Shown in pieces: positions 1 through 13,600 of a stretch of DNA of 64,000 bases (the stretch's first letter is position 1; each line of letters opens with the position of its first letter). The notes beneath the pieces are model-generated. The model did no database searches, was not told the origin of the DNA, and worked only from the letters and a program-made list of their open reading frames with translations. Source of the stretch: Rhea pennata (lineage: Eukaryota; Chordata; Aves; Rheiformes; Rheidae); the NCBI RefSeq assembly GCF_028389875.1, contig NC_084667.1:56522570-56586569 (forward strand), given 5' to 3'. The translations under genes were made by a program, and so were the position numbers.

Positions 1-75
1 GCTGAGAAAGCTACCTGATGTCACTGCAAGGGTGCTAGCTATCATCTTGATCATGGTGATTCCCAGTGACAGGAA

Positions 76-103
76 AAAAGGAAAAAAAAAAAAAAAAAAA
101 AAG
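76..103. repeat. A-rich tract
   Basis: An A-rich run broken only by a few G residues, of a kind common in the intronic DNA of this window. It probably arose by slippage. It lies just left of the first CR1 remnant but is not a CR1 tail, because CR1 elements end in short tandem repeats and not in poly(A). Confidence 0.7.
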
Positions 104-214
104 AGTTTGGCAGGAAGCATATTCAGGGAACTAGATACTTCTTCCTTTGCAAATCACAGAGCAAGTCCTAAAGGGAACCTATTTCACCCAATGGATATGA
201 ATACGACTGGGATC

Positions 215-1385
215 AACTAACACAGACTTATCAAGGGCAAATCACGTTTAACCAAGCTGACTGCCTTCTATGAAAAAATAACTGGCTCTGTGGGTCAGCA
301 AAAATCAGCAGCTGTCTTATTTTGATTTTATCAAGGCTTTTAACAAGCTTCCATAGCATCCTGGTTGTCCAGCTGAGTAGATATAGATTGAAGAGGTGAA
401 CTACCACACAGACAGAATAACTCCCTAGACCATCAGGCTTAAAAGGCTGTAGTCAACAGTTGCAAGTCTAACAGGTAGCTGGTTACAAGCAGTACTCCTC
501 AGAGCTCAACACTGTTAAACAATCTTCATTATGGATCTGGGTATTTAGGACAGAAAGCGTATGCAGCAAATTTGTAATGATACAAAATAAGGAAAGCAGT
601 CAATACGTTGGAAGGCCACCATTCAGAGGGACTTCAACTAGAAGTAGTGGCTAACAGAACCTCTTAAATTAAAGACAAATGCAAAATGCTGCATTTGGGA
701 TGAGAAATCCTCTATAAAACATTACGGGCTACAGACTGACTGGCCAAGGCCTGCAGAAAAGGACTTGGAGATTCTAGTGGACAACAGGTTGAACGTAAGT
801 CTGCATCGCACCCCTACAGTGATAAAGACTAACCGTAGCTTGAGATGCATTAGCAAGAGCATAACCAACAGGTCAAGGGAAGTGATCATTCCCCTTTGTT
901 TGGCACTTGTGATACCACAGCTGGGATGTTTTGGGTCTCCCAGCACAAAAGATACTGACAAACTGGAGCAAGTCCAAAGGAAGGCCGTTAACATGGCGAA
1001 AGGGCTGAAGCACCTGACATGAAAGGAAAAGGACATGAAAAGCTGAGGGGGAGGATTTGTTCAATCTGGAGAAGAGAAAGGAAGGAGCTAACCTCATAAG
1101 AGGATGTTATATATAAGACTGGGACAGATTCTTCTCAGGGCAGTATAACAAAAGGTCAACAGGCAACAGTCACAAGTTACAGCAAGGGAATTTTCAGCTA
1201 GATAAGATGAATCTGCACTATCTGGGTGGTTATACACAGGAACAGGTTTGTACAGAGAGGCTGTTAAATCACCATCCTTGGAGATTTTAAAAATTTCACT
1301 AGGCAAGGCCCTGAGTGACCTGATACACATTTGAAGCTAAAGCAGGATGCTGATCTAGACAATCTCCAAGAGACCCCTTCCCACC
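215..1385 (+). mobile_element. Degraded CR1-type LINE fragment
   Basis: The plus strand follows the order of the avian CR1 reverse-transcriptase and 3' region. It has the stretch around 250-300 resembling 'gactgccttctatga', the RT segment near 325-345 resembling 'ttatcaaggcttttaacaag', the 'ggacaacaggttgaac' block near 778 and the 'aaggccctgagtgacc' block near 1303. It ends with 'ctagacaatctccaagag' just before 1375. Stops, deletions and substitutions are spread throughout, so it is an inactive copy. It lies antisense to the predicted SETD3 transcript. The left boundary is uncertain by about 100 bp. Recognition is from remembered CR1 sequence, not from an alignment. Confidence 0.7.
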
Positions 1386-2356
1386 TCCTTTTTTTCCAGT
1401 ACTTTTTGCTGCAATGGATGCTTTTGTCTATATATGGGCAGCCCACATACTCTATCCAGCATATAAAATCTTCCCGTATACTGTAGAGGCTTTTATGTTT
1501 AGGTATTTCTGATAACATAGTGAGAAGGAAGTCAGACACATGCAGGTCACTTTGGGCATCTAAAAGATTTCAATTGCCTAAGTCACCAAGATCACCTCAG
1601 TCATAGCAGTTTCAGTTATCAAAAAGTGCACAGTAAATTCCATAGAAATGCTAAAAGTTGTGCACAAAAACATATTTTACATTCTAGGTCATCTGAGCAC
1701 TCTGTTTAAGAGAGATCCTTTCATACTTAATCAGTGTAACCAGCTTATCCAAAATGAAATGTTTCCTCTCTCACTCCATCAAAAAGTATTGTTCCTTGAC
1801 AGTTTATATTAATACTGCAACATATCAACCAGCCACTGAACAGCTGCTCTCCACACTGACCAAGGCTGAAACAATTATAACCCAAAGGATAAATAACTGT
1901 ATAGACTTTTCAAATGAAAGTGCTATAAATTAAAAAAAAAAACTTAGTGGGAAAGTTATATAACCTAGTTTCTTCCATTTTCCATTAATATTAGAGTGAG
2001 TAAGGAACTTCCAAGACCAAGGCTTATCTTAAATACTATTTCTGAATGATCAGGAAGTGAATTAAAGTTAATACAGTTAACTTACTAACTCACTCAAAAT
2101 GAAAGGAGCTCACAACTGACTGAAAAGACAACACCCCATAATAAAAGGGGGAAAAATAATCTAAGGAAGAACTATAAGGTGTCTTCAAGAAGGAAAACAA
2201 ACTTGGATCAGGTTCTTTCTTCTTGTGGCTCTGAACACAGTACAAGGAACAAGAATGAGACAGACTGTCCCTAAGGACATGGAGTCTAAGTAGTCCTGGG
2301 GCACAAGAAGGCTTATTTCAACTCTCTCTAGCAGAATGGGAAGCTCAAACAGCACC

Positions 2357-2409
2357 ACCCCCCTTTTCTTTTTTTTTCTTTTCCCCCCCTTTTTTTTTTT
2401 TTTTTTTTT
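2357..2409. repeat. Homopyrimidine C/T tract
   Basis: About 50 bases consisting only of C and T runs, ending in a long T run. It is simple low-complexity sequence. On the minus strand, the sense strand of the predicted SETD3 intron, it is a purine tract. Confidence 0.85.
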
Positions 2410-4202
2410 AAGTTATCAGGCGTCTCCTGTCCCAAGCTGCATAACTTCACCTTCCCAATGCATCTCCTTGTCATGAAAAGACCTCATATGCAGACTGGTA
2501 AGGAGAGACCTTACAAATTCATTGCAGTCACCTGTCTGGTTGCATCCTTTAAAACTTTTAAATCAGCACTGAATGGCTTTTTGAAAGACACTGCTCTACC
2601 ACAAGCAATTTATTATATTTGATATAAGACTTGATTCAGTTTTTTGGTTCACATGAAGCACGCAGTCATGCTGGTTATGAGATCCATGTGTATTTGTAAT
2701 GGTACAAATTTAGAATAAGATCCACAAACTGCCAGGCTCTAATATAGCAGGAGACAGAGCTATAAAAGAGCACTACCAGCATACACACATAGAAACACCC
2801 CCCTCCAAAAAACACCCTTAAAAATGTCCACCAAGAAAAGATTATTTTGATGGTCTCCCAGTTGTGCAGATTTTTTTTTCTTTTTGCTAGTAATGCTCAT
2901 AACTGTAAAAAGAAACAGAGCTCAAGGTACATTAGGCTGCTTTTGCAAACACATTATTTGCACATGGCCTATTCACTTTAATGTTCCACTCACCAACATA
3001 CTATTCTGTTGTGTTTATTTTAGACCCTTTTGCCCTTGCAGAATCTTAAGAGAAAGGCAGATTGATCTGTTTCATGGATCTAGCTACAGGTTTGGAGACA
3101 GAGTCCAGATTCTTCAGGTAAGAGTTGTCTTCGATGCAATGTAAAGCACAATGTCATTCTGTGATACACACAAATGTTTCTCTATATTCACACTAAGCAA
3201 AATTCATTTAAGAATCATCAGAAAATTAAAGCACTCATGTAGTACATTTTCCATGCTGCAATTTATGAATTATGAGCACATATGGTTTATATACATCAAA
3301 ATGCTCACAAATAAATAATCTTATACATGGAGGCATGGAGAGCACTACCTTGCAATTTGAACTCTATGATACACCAATACACGAAGCAGTATGGAGTACA
3401 GTTAGCACTGTATTTTGAAGTTTTCCTAGTATGAAGCATTTGAACAGTAAGAACTTATTTTTGCAGGGAAAGTATTACCAAGAGATATGTCTAAAGGAAA
3501 AGCTTATTCCACAATATATGAACTTCCCAAACGTGATAAAAAGATAAAAACTTAGATAAGGTATTTGCATTACTAGGTAAATTTATTTTTGTTTTAAAGA
3601 CCCCAAAAAAATCACATCTGGCTGAGATCTGGCCTATGTAAGTAAGGAATTCAAAACTAATACAAGACCTCTATCTCAGATCCTACTGTCTAGGAAACAC
3701 AGCAAACACAGCACAAGAACTAACAAATTTTGCGAACAAGATTCGTTCAGCTGACTGCACCACAGTCACAATACATTTTCACAGTATCATGCTACCTATA
3801 CATGAACATGAAATAAGTCCTGTAAGTACCTTTATCCTCTCCTTTGACAACACATGTATTTTAGCATATGTGTCTAAACCGCTGCTTCTTTGTCATCACA
3901 ATTTCTATGGAGAAAAAAACCAACCAACCAACCAAAAAACCCCCCACCCTTACGCACGATTAAACCAGCAAGTCTGTCTCACAAAGAAAAGCTAAACCAG
4001 CAGACTGGTATCTGGAGGTCTCATTAGAAAAATATTTTCTTTTAAGAAACTATCTTTTGAGATCTAAGCTGTACTTTTTTATTCAATTCACCAATCAGAA
4101 AAACAGGTCTCCACTTTCTATATTACTTATCTCTTCAAACCTCTGAATTATTGGCTCAGTTACTTGAAACAGCTATATCTGTTAAAAACAATACGTCTGA
4201 AA

Positions 4203-4219
4203 TATATATATATATATTT
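4203..4219. repeat. (TA)n microsatellite
   Basis: A short alternating AT run of about eight dinucleotides within AT-rich intronic DNA. No function is indicated. Confidence 0.75.
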
Positions 4220-4928
4220 TAGTAAAAACATTACTTTGAAAGGAATTGATGATATACACATTGGCCCAGGAAAGATTTTCCAAATATGTCTAATATAAAA
4301 GTCACAAAGTTCTTATAAAAATTAACATACTGTGAAAATATTTTCAGAATTTCTTAATACCAACATAGAAGATACAACCCAAATTCACATCTGGGGAGAA
4401 AAACAGCTTGGTTAAGCAAGGCTCCCTGCCATATTTTAGCAGAAGGCAATGGGTTATACTGATAGCATGAGATACAATGTGGCTCCTATTTAAAACAGAA
4501 AAATACGGTTTCTTTGTGAAACTACTTTTTGTAATTAGAATTGCATTCATATCATACAGCTTACGAAAGAGATTTTAGAGTTTAATTTCAATTCTAAAGA
4601 AATCCCTGGAATTCCTAGAAATATTTAACTTCAGAAAAAACAGTATTTCTTAAATTTGAAATAAAATTTTAGATACGAAGCATTAGTGTTTTGTAGATGA
4701 CTAAAACAAGGTTTCAGAAACAAATGAAGTATAAGGCTGTTTCTCAACAAAACAGTGAAAATACAGGCTCTTTGCCAGTACATGTATGACAACAGAAGCA
4801 GCAATATAAAATACAGTTGCATGACATGAAGAGAAAAAAAGAACAAAAAAACTCTTCAGGACTGAGAGAAACTGCAGGTCCTATAACTATCTGAATAAGC
4901 AAGGGTACACAATCCAGTGAAGAAGAGC

Positions 4929-4986
4929 TTTTTTTTTTTCTCTCTCTCTCTCTCTTTCTTTTTTTTTTTTTTGGGGGGGGGGGGGG
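4929..4986. repeat. Composite T / (CT)n / T / G14 tract
   Basis: A compound low-complexity tract: a T run, about eight CT dinucleotides, a second T run with one C, and a run of about 14 G (4973-4986). The pyrimidine part is a possible triplex-forming (H-DNA) sequence and the G run could stack. Such tracts are also prone to sequencing and assembly length error. Confidence 0.85.
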
Positions 4987-7189
4987 AGTTAGTTGGTTGG
5001 TTTTTACATTTGCTTTTCTGGTTGTCTTCCAGTTAATATTTTTAAGTGCTGGGCCATATTTCCTTTCAAATTAACTTTGCTGAAATTTCCTGAAAGCATT
5101 CTGCAAAGAAAGAGTACACTGACACTAGTGATGAAAAGCTTGGTAAAAACACAACATAGCCATGTTTCCAAATATAGCATATTAGCTAGCCTGGCAGAAA
5201 AGAATCCTGGAAAAAAATGATGGTAATTAAGGGTTTAAATGATCTGTCTCCCCTGTTTAATTTTGCTGTCAAAGAAAAGTTCTGTTGTGTCAGACTTTGA
5301 ACTTCTGTTTCAGTGTCACACACAAATATTCTTCAAGAGCTGTAAAACATTCCCCCTTGACTTTTAAGTTCTATAAAGTGAACACGCTCACTTAACTTTA
5401 GAAAGCAACGATGAGAAGTGCAAAACACTCCAAAAGAAGTACTAAAGAACTGCCATCACCTTTATTTATTTATTTTAATATATGACTGCTTAAACATCAT
5501 ATTTAAGAAAGCTGATACTTAGAGAATTTGACTGCATCACAGTACCACACTTCCACAGGGAAACAATGCCAAGCGTGAATGATAAAAATACAGAACTTCC
5601 AAGACAAAGTTTCAGAAAAAATAAAAGTTTTTTTTAACAAAAAAGAAATATCCCATCCGTTCAGGTTTATGCAATTAGCAAGAAGCTCACTGCAGCACTA
5701 CATTAGTAGAGCTGTAGTTAAGTCTGACAAAAAAAAAATCCATTATAAGGAACTATAAAAGTACCTATACGTCAGTTATCAAGTCAAAATACAAGCTTGC
5801 TACTTGTAAGCTTGTAATCAAGCTTACAATACTGTGAATATAATCATTATGCTGAGTAGCCCCTGTATTAATCTTTAGGGTTTAGCTGTGTTAGTTTTAA
5901 AGAATTTTTCCTACACAAGGAGGAATATATGAAAATTGATTTCTCCTCAATTTACATTTTCTGTCCTTATATGCATCTTTTTTGCTAGTCCCAGAAATGC
6001 CATAATGCTCTCAGTCACCCTTCTCATCTCTTCAGGAAACATCCACATCACTGTTATCAGCACAGCTTTTCCCCTAGCAGGTGGCCCAACTTATAAACAT
6101 AAGTTCTCCAACTCTGTCAAATTTGACAGAAAATGCCAAAAAAGTTGACGGGGGAAGGTGGAAAGCACTAAACCAGCAGACAGAACTGATACGATCCTAT
6201 AAGCCTTACTCCCTTCAGCTATACTTTTTACTTTACAAAGCCATGAACAAGCTATTCAAAAAATCGTTTAGCTGTTAAAATAACCAAGTTAAGAACTCCC
6301 ACAGCTGAGACATCCATTCAAGTTTTAACTCTGCTTCAAGAACCCAGTGTATTTCCAATGCAGTATCTTAATATTGTGTCTGCTTTAATTCAGACTCTTG
6401 TAGATGCTAATTACATTATGTTATCATTACATAATAGCTCCCACTCCACACATCATCTTGGCATATACTAGCACAGAAGGTGAGGGATGCAAATCTAGAA
6501 TTAGTATTAGAAGGACAGAAAATGGTCAACAAGGTTAGACAAGGAGAAAATAAGGAAATTCTCCAGCCATGCAAAGAACACTGAGAGGTGAGTAGAGTAG
6601 GTGGCCATGGGATATGTTCCTTGGCTGTATGAGAAGGCGGACAAATGAGTAGGATGTACACGAACGAGGTTTGCAAATTTTTTCCTAATTTCGTTGCCTA
6701 GACCAAGTAATTTTTCCTTCTACTTCAGTTAAGGCAGTGTATCATCTTCTTATACTAACATATGTTGAGCAGCTAGGGGCTTAAAGGACATATTCATTGC
6801 TTAAAGGCAATTGACAGGAGTTCTTCAATTCATATGCAGGAGAACACAATTTTACATTTGATATAACCAGGTTTTAATGGGAATTTGGTCTTTTCCCTCC
6901 ACTGATGAAGCTTTTTCTTCTAATCTTCAATCTTACAGCTGCAAGTAAAAAAATAAATATGTCTTATAGCCGACATAAAGCATGAAATCAAGAAGTGTCA
7001 GAACAGTGTGGGTGGAGGAAAAGATCTGTGATCTTTAAAAAAAAGTCAGTTTATACATTTACAATGAACACTATGTTTGCTTGTGAAAACCACCTACACT
7101 GTGTCACTTAGAAACCACATTAACACTCTCATCACTCCTAAGGTATTTATCTAGATGTTCCCACTAAGTAAATGACTGGTTACTGATTC

Positions 7190-7480
7190 AGTCCCTTTCC
7201 TCCATTGCTCAATCTCACCTCTGCTGAACTCCGCTCCTGCTCTTCTTGCTGTCTTCACTTCTCCACTCTCACCATCGGCCTTTCCTTTTTCATTTCCTTT
7301 CACCTCCTCTATAAACTTGCCCCAGAAGCCCTACGAAATGCACTGTCATCACACAGCTCCTGTGCTTGTGCATTTTATTTCTCCAACCTGTTTCCGTCTC
7401 TCCATTTGAATTGTAAGCTCCTTTGGAAAAAGGACCTCCCGTGACCGTAAAGTGCTCATTAGAAGAAAGCCCATTTTTTA
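7190..7480 (+). mobile_element. Possible ancient SINE/L2-like remnant
   Basis: The segment around 7402-7432 contains 'attgtaagctcctttgg' followed by an aggacc-like end. This resembles the 3' part of MIR/CORE-SINE or L2-type repeats found across amniotes. The preceding 200 bases are pyrimidine-rich with proline/serine-like reading frames, as expected of an old repeat and not of a gene. The match is from memory and is weak. The boundaries are approximate. Confidence 0.3.
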
Positions 7481-7611
7481 GTGTTACTACCTAACACTGA
7501 TGATACTGCTAACAAAAATCACCTACAAATAATCCTGAAAAGATTAATGACAGGAAAGTACCTTCTATAGGAATCTATTACCCATATGGCTTGTACTTAA
7601 GTCTCATTCCA

Positions 7612-7612
7612 C

Positions 7613-7637
<25 letters not shown>
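7612..7637. repeat. Poly(A) tract
   Basis: An uninterrupted A run of about 25 bases. There is no recognisable retrotransposed unit immediately upstream, so I treat it as a simple repeat and not as a retroposon tail. Confidence 0.8.
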
Positions 7638-7644
<7 letters not shown>

Positions 7645-10600
7645 GATATTTCCTAGGAGTTCCTTAGCCATAACCTATACTCTTTCCCCTTTAAGAACTA
7701 CTTTTGATACACTTGTTTCTTGTGGTTAGATGCTGTACTTAATTCAACGCACAGCTCTGCAAATACACACTGCCTACAGCTCTTTCACTGTCCCCAAACT
7801 ATACTAGTCACATGACTTCTCAAATTCAGCTCCTTCCTGCCAGTTAAGAAACTGTAAACTCTCTCCTATATAAAATATAGAGACTGCCATACTTAGATTT
7901 TCCATCTGACCATCAAGCCATCTCCAACAGCAGCTCATAGCTCTGAAACACGTATGTTCCACAGTAAGAGAGACACTAGCACAATATATATTGTGTTATA
8001 CCAAGCTGCAGCTCTCTTCCAGCTTCTTTCCGAGATTCTGCCTGCCATTCCTCCCTTCCCTTTTAATGTCTGCTTCCCACACCCAAAACTCCTTAAAATC
8101 ACACGGCTTCTTCCTCAGTCTTCTCTTGGCATTTCCAGCAAGCCACCTACCACACAGAGGTAAGAGCTCGATTTAAGAAAAACAAAAACAACCCACACTC
8201 ACCAGTCCCTAGGATCTTCACATCCTTGTAAAGGACAGCACAGAGCAACATCCACCATCTCCCAGAGGAACAGTGAGAACTGGGAAGTTGCTCTGCTCAA
8301 GTCAGTGATTTTCAACCCCACCTGTATCTTCTCTGTTTATTGCTCTTCAGATTCAACTGGTTCTGCACTTTTTTCCTCTTCTCTCCTAACAGCAGTTAGG
8401 AGTAGTGAGTAGGACTTAACACACATACTAAGCATCTCAAGAAAACAATACCTGTACAAAATTTTTAGTATACTAACAAAAATGGTCAGTTAGATTGCAC
8501 TATATATTAAGAACCAACTAGTCACATTAATTCTATATCAATGTTAATATTAGCATTCTGACTGTAACTATAGTTTGTATTAGAAGATAGAGTACAAATA
8601 TACGTGCATACAGCTGTCTTTGAAATATAAAGATGTTTGTGCCCGTCGCCACCCCTGAAGTTACTGGTGCACAGACAGAATGCCTTTCACTGCTATGCGT
8701 TTCTTCTTCTCACTAAGCACTTTGGAACTATGTTATCATCTCCATTTAATAAGTGATTGTAATCAAAACAATTCACCCGTTATAATTTCCATCTTGCCTA
8801 ATTTTCAGCATAAAAAAAAAGCTATCTTTCTAAACAACTTAAGAACTACAAGAGAGGAGAAATGGAGAATGTAGACTGTGATAATACAGTGCTATTGCCA
8901 ATATCACAGTTTTGCACAGCACTAGCACATTTGAACTGAACACTGTTGTTAGCACTAACTCCTGTAAGAAGTAACCATCCACATAAAACTCCTTTTTAAT
9001 GGAGGAAAAATAGGAAGGCTATGCCACACATGTATGTAAATAGTCTTTTAAAGAGAAGCGTCATTCTAAATTAAGAATAATAAAGTACAAACACAGATCT
9101 GCCACAATTGTGAACCCAGTAAGCCAACAAACCAACTCCATGCCAAACACAACGATCATGTCCTTGAAGAGAATAGACACAATTCATTTTCTCTATACCA
9201 AAATTTAGGAAAAAAGACTTCTTCCCCCCTTATTTAATATAAGATTTAAATGTAAATAATATTTACTATGATGTATACGAAATAATTCACACACAGACAC
9301 AAGCTACCTAAGCACACCAGCACTCTTTAACCTTGGAATTCAAAATCAAATCAACTGTGAACATCTTTCTCTAGTTCTCACTGATGAAAAGAACTTGCAA
9401 GCAAAAATATTTTATTATACATAATTATATTATGTATGCACACACATGCATACATTCAAAAGCGTTTCCAAATTAATACTTTATTTCTTTCTGCAGTTAA
9501 AGTTGAGTACATTTACAGCATATGCAGTTGTTACTACTTTAGAAACAGATAACATCAACTAAATATATTAAAAATATTGTGAGATAACATTTTTGCTTTG
9601 GCATTTATTCAGAAAACCCAGTTCATGAAAATCATCCATTTTTCAGTAAGATGCAGCTTTTACTTAGTTTTACAGCTGGGCTGTTGAGTAAGGCATAAGA
9701 TAGTCACATGACTGTCTTGTGTTTCAATAAACTCAGATGCAAAGTGCATTTTGACTGTTTCTGAAGACCCTGCTTACACGCTTTGTGCTGGAAGAGCTGT
9801 CTGCTGTGACTGAGAACATTTTGCTGCAATTTCCAAAGTGACTCCCTCAGCAGATACAAAAAAAGCTTTTTAAAAAGGTTTGGCCCACCAAAGGAATGAG
9901 ATTAGCTATTTTCAAAAGCACACTCCTAAGGCTCACTTCAGAGAATACCCCAAAATAAACTCCAAAAAAACATAAATACAGAAATGTTAATAGTCCACCA
10001 AATCTTTATCAAATAGCATGTCATAGCTCAAAGAAAGATCTAGTTATAAAGGTATTTTGGTTTTATGTATCAGCCTACCCACATGCATCAGGAAAGAATC
10101 TACTACATAATATTTAATTTCAGATGTTCGTACACTAATTCATAAAGTAGTGGATACATAGAGACAGTTAGTGTTTATTTAAATTGTTTTCCAAAAATCA
10201 CACAAAATGAAAAATTCCATAAACTTCCAAATTAGCTCCTGTAATGGCTTAACATAATCTGTTTTAATTCCCCCAGATCACTTTAGTACATGTCATTTCA
10301 GACAGCAAGTTCTTCAACAGTGCTAGCATACTCACAAACAGTTAGAATATACTTACTTGAGAGTTAAATACAGGACAGACATTACAACAGTGTATCAACA
10401 ACTGCAGTTCCACTTTGCCACTCTTCTCACTCCAGAAACCTTAATATCAGCAATGGGTTAGGTGATCAGAGACTAAGATCTTTTATCAGTATTTCTTGTA
10501 CTTCGTTTAGAACAACAGTAAGTGACAGTAACAAGAACATAAGCCCTTACTAACGACTATAAAGGCATTAGCAACAGATAAAATGCAGCAATCCTGCGTT

Positions 10601-13600
10601 AAAGCCTATGCATATTTTCTTAATAGGTATGAAACAAAACAGCCTAATGTCCATTACGTTGCCAAAAAGTGAACAACTAAGAGCAGAAGTTCATTCAAAA
10701 CTACTGATACACTTTTGACAGATCCTAGGGTAAAATTAAAGACTGTAGGATGGTTGTGGTATCTAAGCACACATTGCGAGGACTGGGGAACTGGGAACTG
10801 GTTTTAGAGCCTAAGATGTTCATGTCACATGCCCCTCAGTATAAGCGCTTCCTAATCACTAGCAATTAGAATAATTGTAATAACAAAACAAGAAGTGGAG
10901 CCTCCTTAAACTTTTACATAGCAAAGGTTTCCACCGTTTCCCCCATGTATTACTCCCCCCCCCCTTTTTTTAAAAAAAAAGAAAGGAGGGGGGCATAGAG
11001 AGAACAACAAATACATATTTTTACTATTGTGTATAAACTCTCTAAAATATGCAGAAAAGACACCTCAATGCACTTTTAAAGCTTCTTCCTCTTTTCCAGA
11101 TCCTGGATGTAATGAACATCCTCATTCTGTATTGCTGGGTCTGCTTTACATAACTGCTACAGAATAAGAAGTTGAGCCTGGCTGAAGAGTAAAACAAAAT
11201 AAACTCTTCAAAACTCCAAAATGCTTCAGTATCACTGCAAAGCTTTTTTTTTTCTTTTTTTTTTTTTAATCTTTTTAAATTGCATTATAGTCAATGACAT
11301 ATAAATAATACAAAATTAGGCAATAACATATATTCCGGATAACTGGACTATCTCCAAGGAACAGATTTAAAGCTAAAGATGCTTAGCACCAAGGATGACT
11401 GTTTAATTGCAACAATAATTCCACCTAAGTGGAATGCCCTCAAGCAACTTAACAGCAAGTGGGCCCGTGATTATTTCTATTTAATGAAAAATTCTAAAAG
11501 TCTGTTTATTTTTTGTCTTAATGTCTTTGTCCACATCCTGCTTTCTACACATATTGCAATTCTGATATAATTTACTACTGCCTGCAAGGCTGCTCCTGTT
11601 AGAGCATCATACAGACAACTTACAGCTCCACTCATTGCTTAGGCAGCACTTTCTATACGAGTGCTTACCCCACATTCTCTGGCCCTTTCTAGAAATGTAA
11701 CCAACCCAAACTTCGAGGCTTCTCATCCAAGCAGCCAGATGATATAGATATAACCATATTTTGAAGATGCCATGACCCTTACGTTCATAAGAACCTCCTA
11801 TTCTCCACATCTCTTACAACAGCAGATCATTTACTCAAATTTAGAACTTGTCACATATAGTACACTCGAAATCAGAGACCTGTTTGACTTCTCTTCATCT
11901 CAGGGACTGAAGTGGGTCAAGGTGAATTTCTTAAACTTGTTAGGTATGTTTCTTAACACTTATATGAAGGAAGAAAAGTGTTTTAGCAATATTTTTTCAT
12001 GAAAAGTAGGAAGGAAAGAAGGTATCCATAGCACAAAATGAGCCATCAAGCTTTAAGATCTGTATAATGCTATATGACAGCCCATGTGATTCTTGCAGTC
12101 AAAATCAGTTTCATTATACAGGCACATCTTAGAACAACTTATACAACTGCTATATTATTTCCTAGCTAAGAGTGAAGTACAGATGTTTCATCAAGCTTCT
12201 GCCCATAGCAGATTAGCTCACTAAAGGTGCATTGAAAAAGTGGTGATGCTGGCACATCACCTTGACTTGTAGCACTTAGTATTACTACTAACCATAAAGA
12301 ACAAAATATACCCAAGAGAACGTAAACAAAAAATGTACAGTCAATGCATAATTAATGCAAAGGACTTCTAGGTTTTGGCTAGAAACTGCAGTAAATTTGC
12401 ACGAACTATGAGCGCTTAACAGTGAGTAGAGCTCCAGTAGATGTGTCTTTTTAAAATTGTTCTACAGCATTTGGGAATATTCATGTCAGGTACTGTGTTT
12501 GCCATTAATTTGGGGGATTGAGGAAAAAGGAGATCTTTCAAATGATTCATGTGCTTTGGACAATTCTGAAAAGCACTGTATAGTAATTTGAAAGAGGACT
12601 GAGTTCAGAATAGTAGGGGAAAAAAATTTTGGAATGGTACTCCACTTTCATGAAGTCATGCTGCACTTCATATCCAGATAGTACACCCATCTGAATTCCT
12701 GCTGCAGGTGTGGAATTACATTAGCTAGTTATGAAAACATACATAACACCACTGGTCATTCTTACCAGCATTACTATCATTCAATTCCATATGTATCAAT
12801 GTGAAGTTTGAGCAAAACAGGAGTATCTTCACTAAATTGTATGATACTGCAAAGGTTATCAAGGTAGAAGTAAATCATAGCAGTGCACAAATTTACCACA
12901 ATGCAAGTGAAAAAGAGAGCACCTCTGTTCTTAATAGCTCAAAAGAAACCTTCCTAACAGAATTATTACAGATTTGCCCTGTAGCATAGCTGATATATAT
13001 TTTTTCCTCACCTGGGGAAACCCTTGCTGAATAGATCACAGTCCTCGAGCCCAGTTACATTTATGCTTCAAGATACCATAATTCTCTTATCCCTGGAAAT
13101 ACCCATGGCAAACTGAGCACTTCTGAAACCCAGAAGAATACTACTATGACAGTTAGGAAAGAAACTTCTCACAATACTTAAGTACAACAGGTATATATTT
13201 TTAAAAAGCTTTTGCTTAAAGTGCCTGATAAACAATGTAGTTTAAGGTTAAGAGTTAGAAGGCTTTCCAAACCCACTTGCCTTATGCCCACTCCCCATTT
13301 GGTGGTTAAAACAGTAATTATTCTAGGAGTGACAGGAAATTTTAGCCAAATTTCTGACAACTTTCTGATCATTTTATCACAGACCTTGAAAGTAAATAAG
13401 CAAGTTCCTCCGAGCTCCTTTTCACCTTCTGGCATTCATAGTTAAAACTCCAGGGTCTATTCCCAGTTTAGTCAAATTAGTAACACCGTAGTGGCTTTCA
13501 ATAATAAAGCTTTTGATACAGGCATTTATTGAGATACAGGAAAGATGCTTCACACCTGAGCTTTCAGAGCTTTGATAAGGTTAGGGAAAAAAAATGCATA

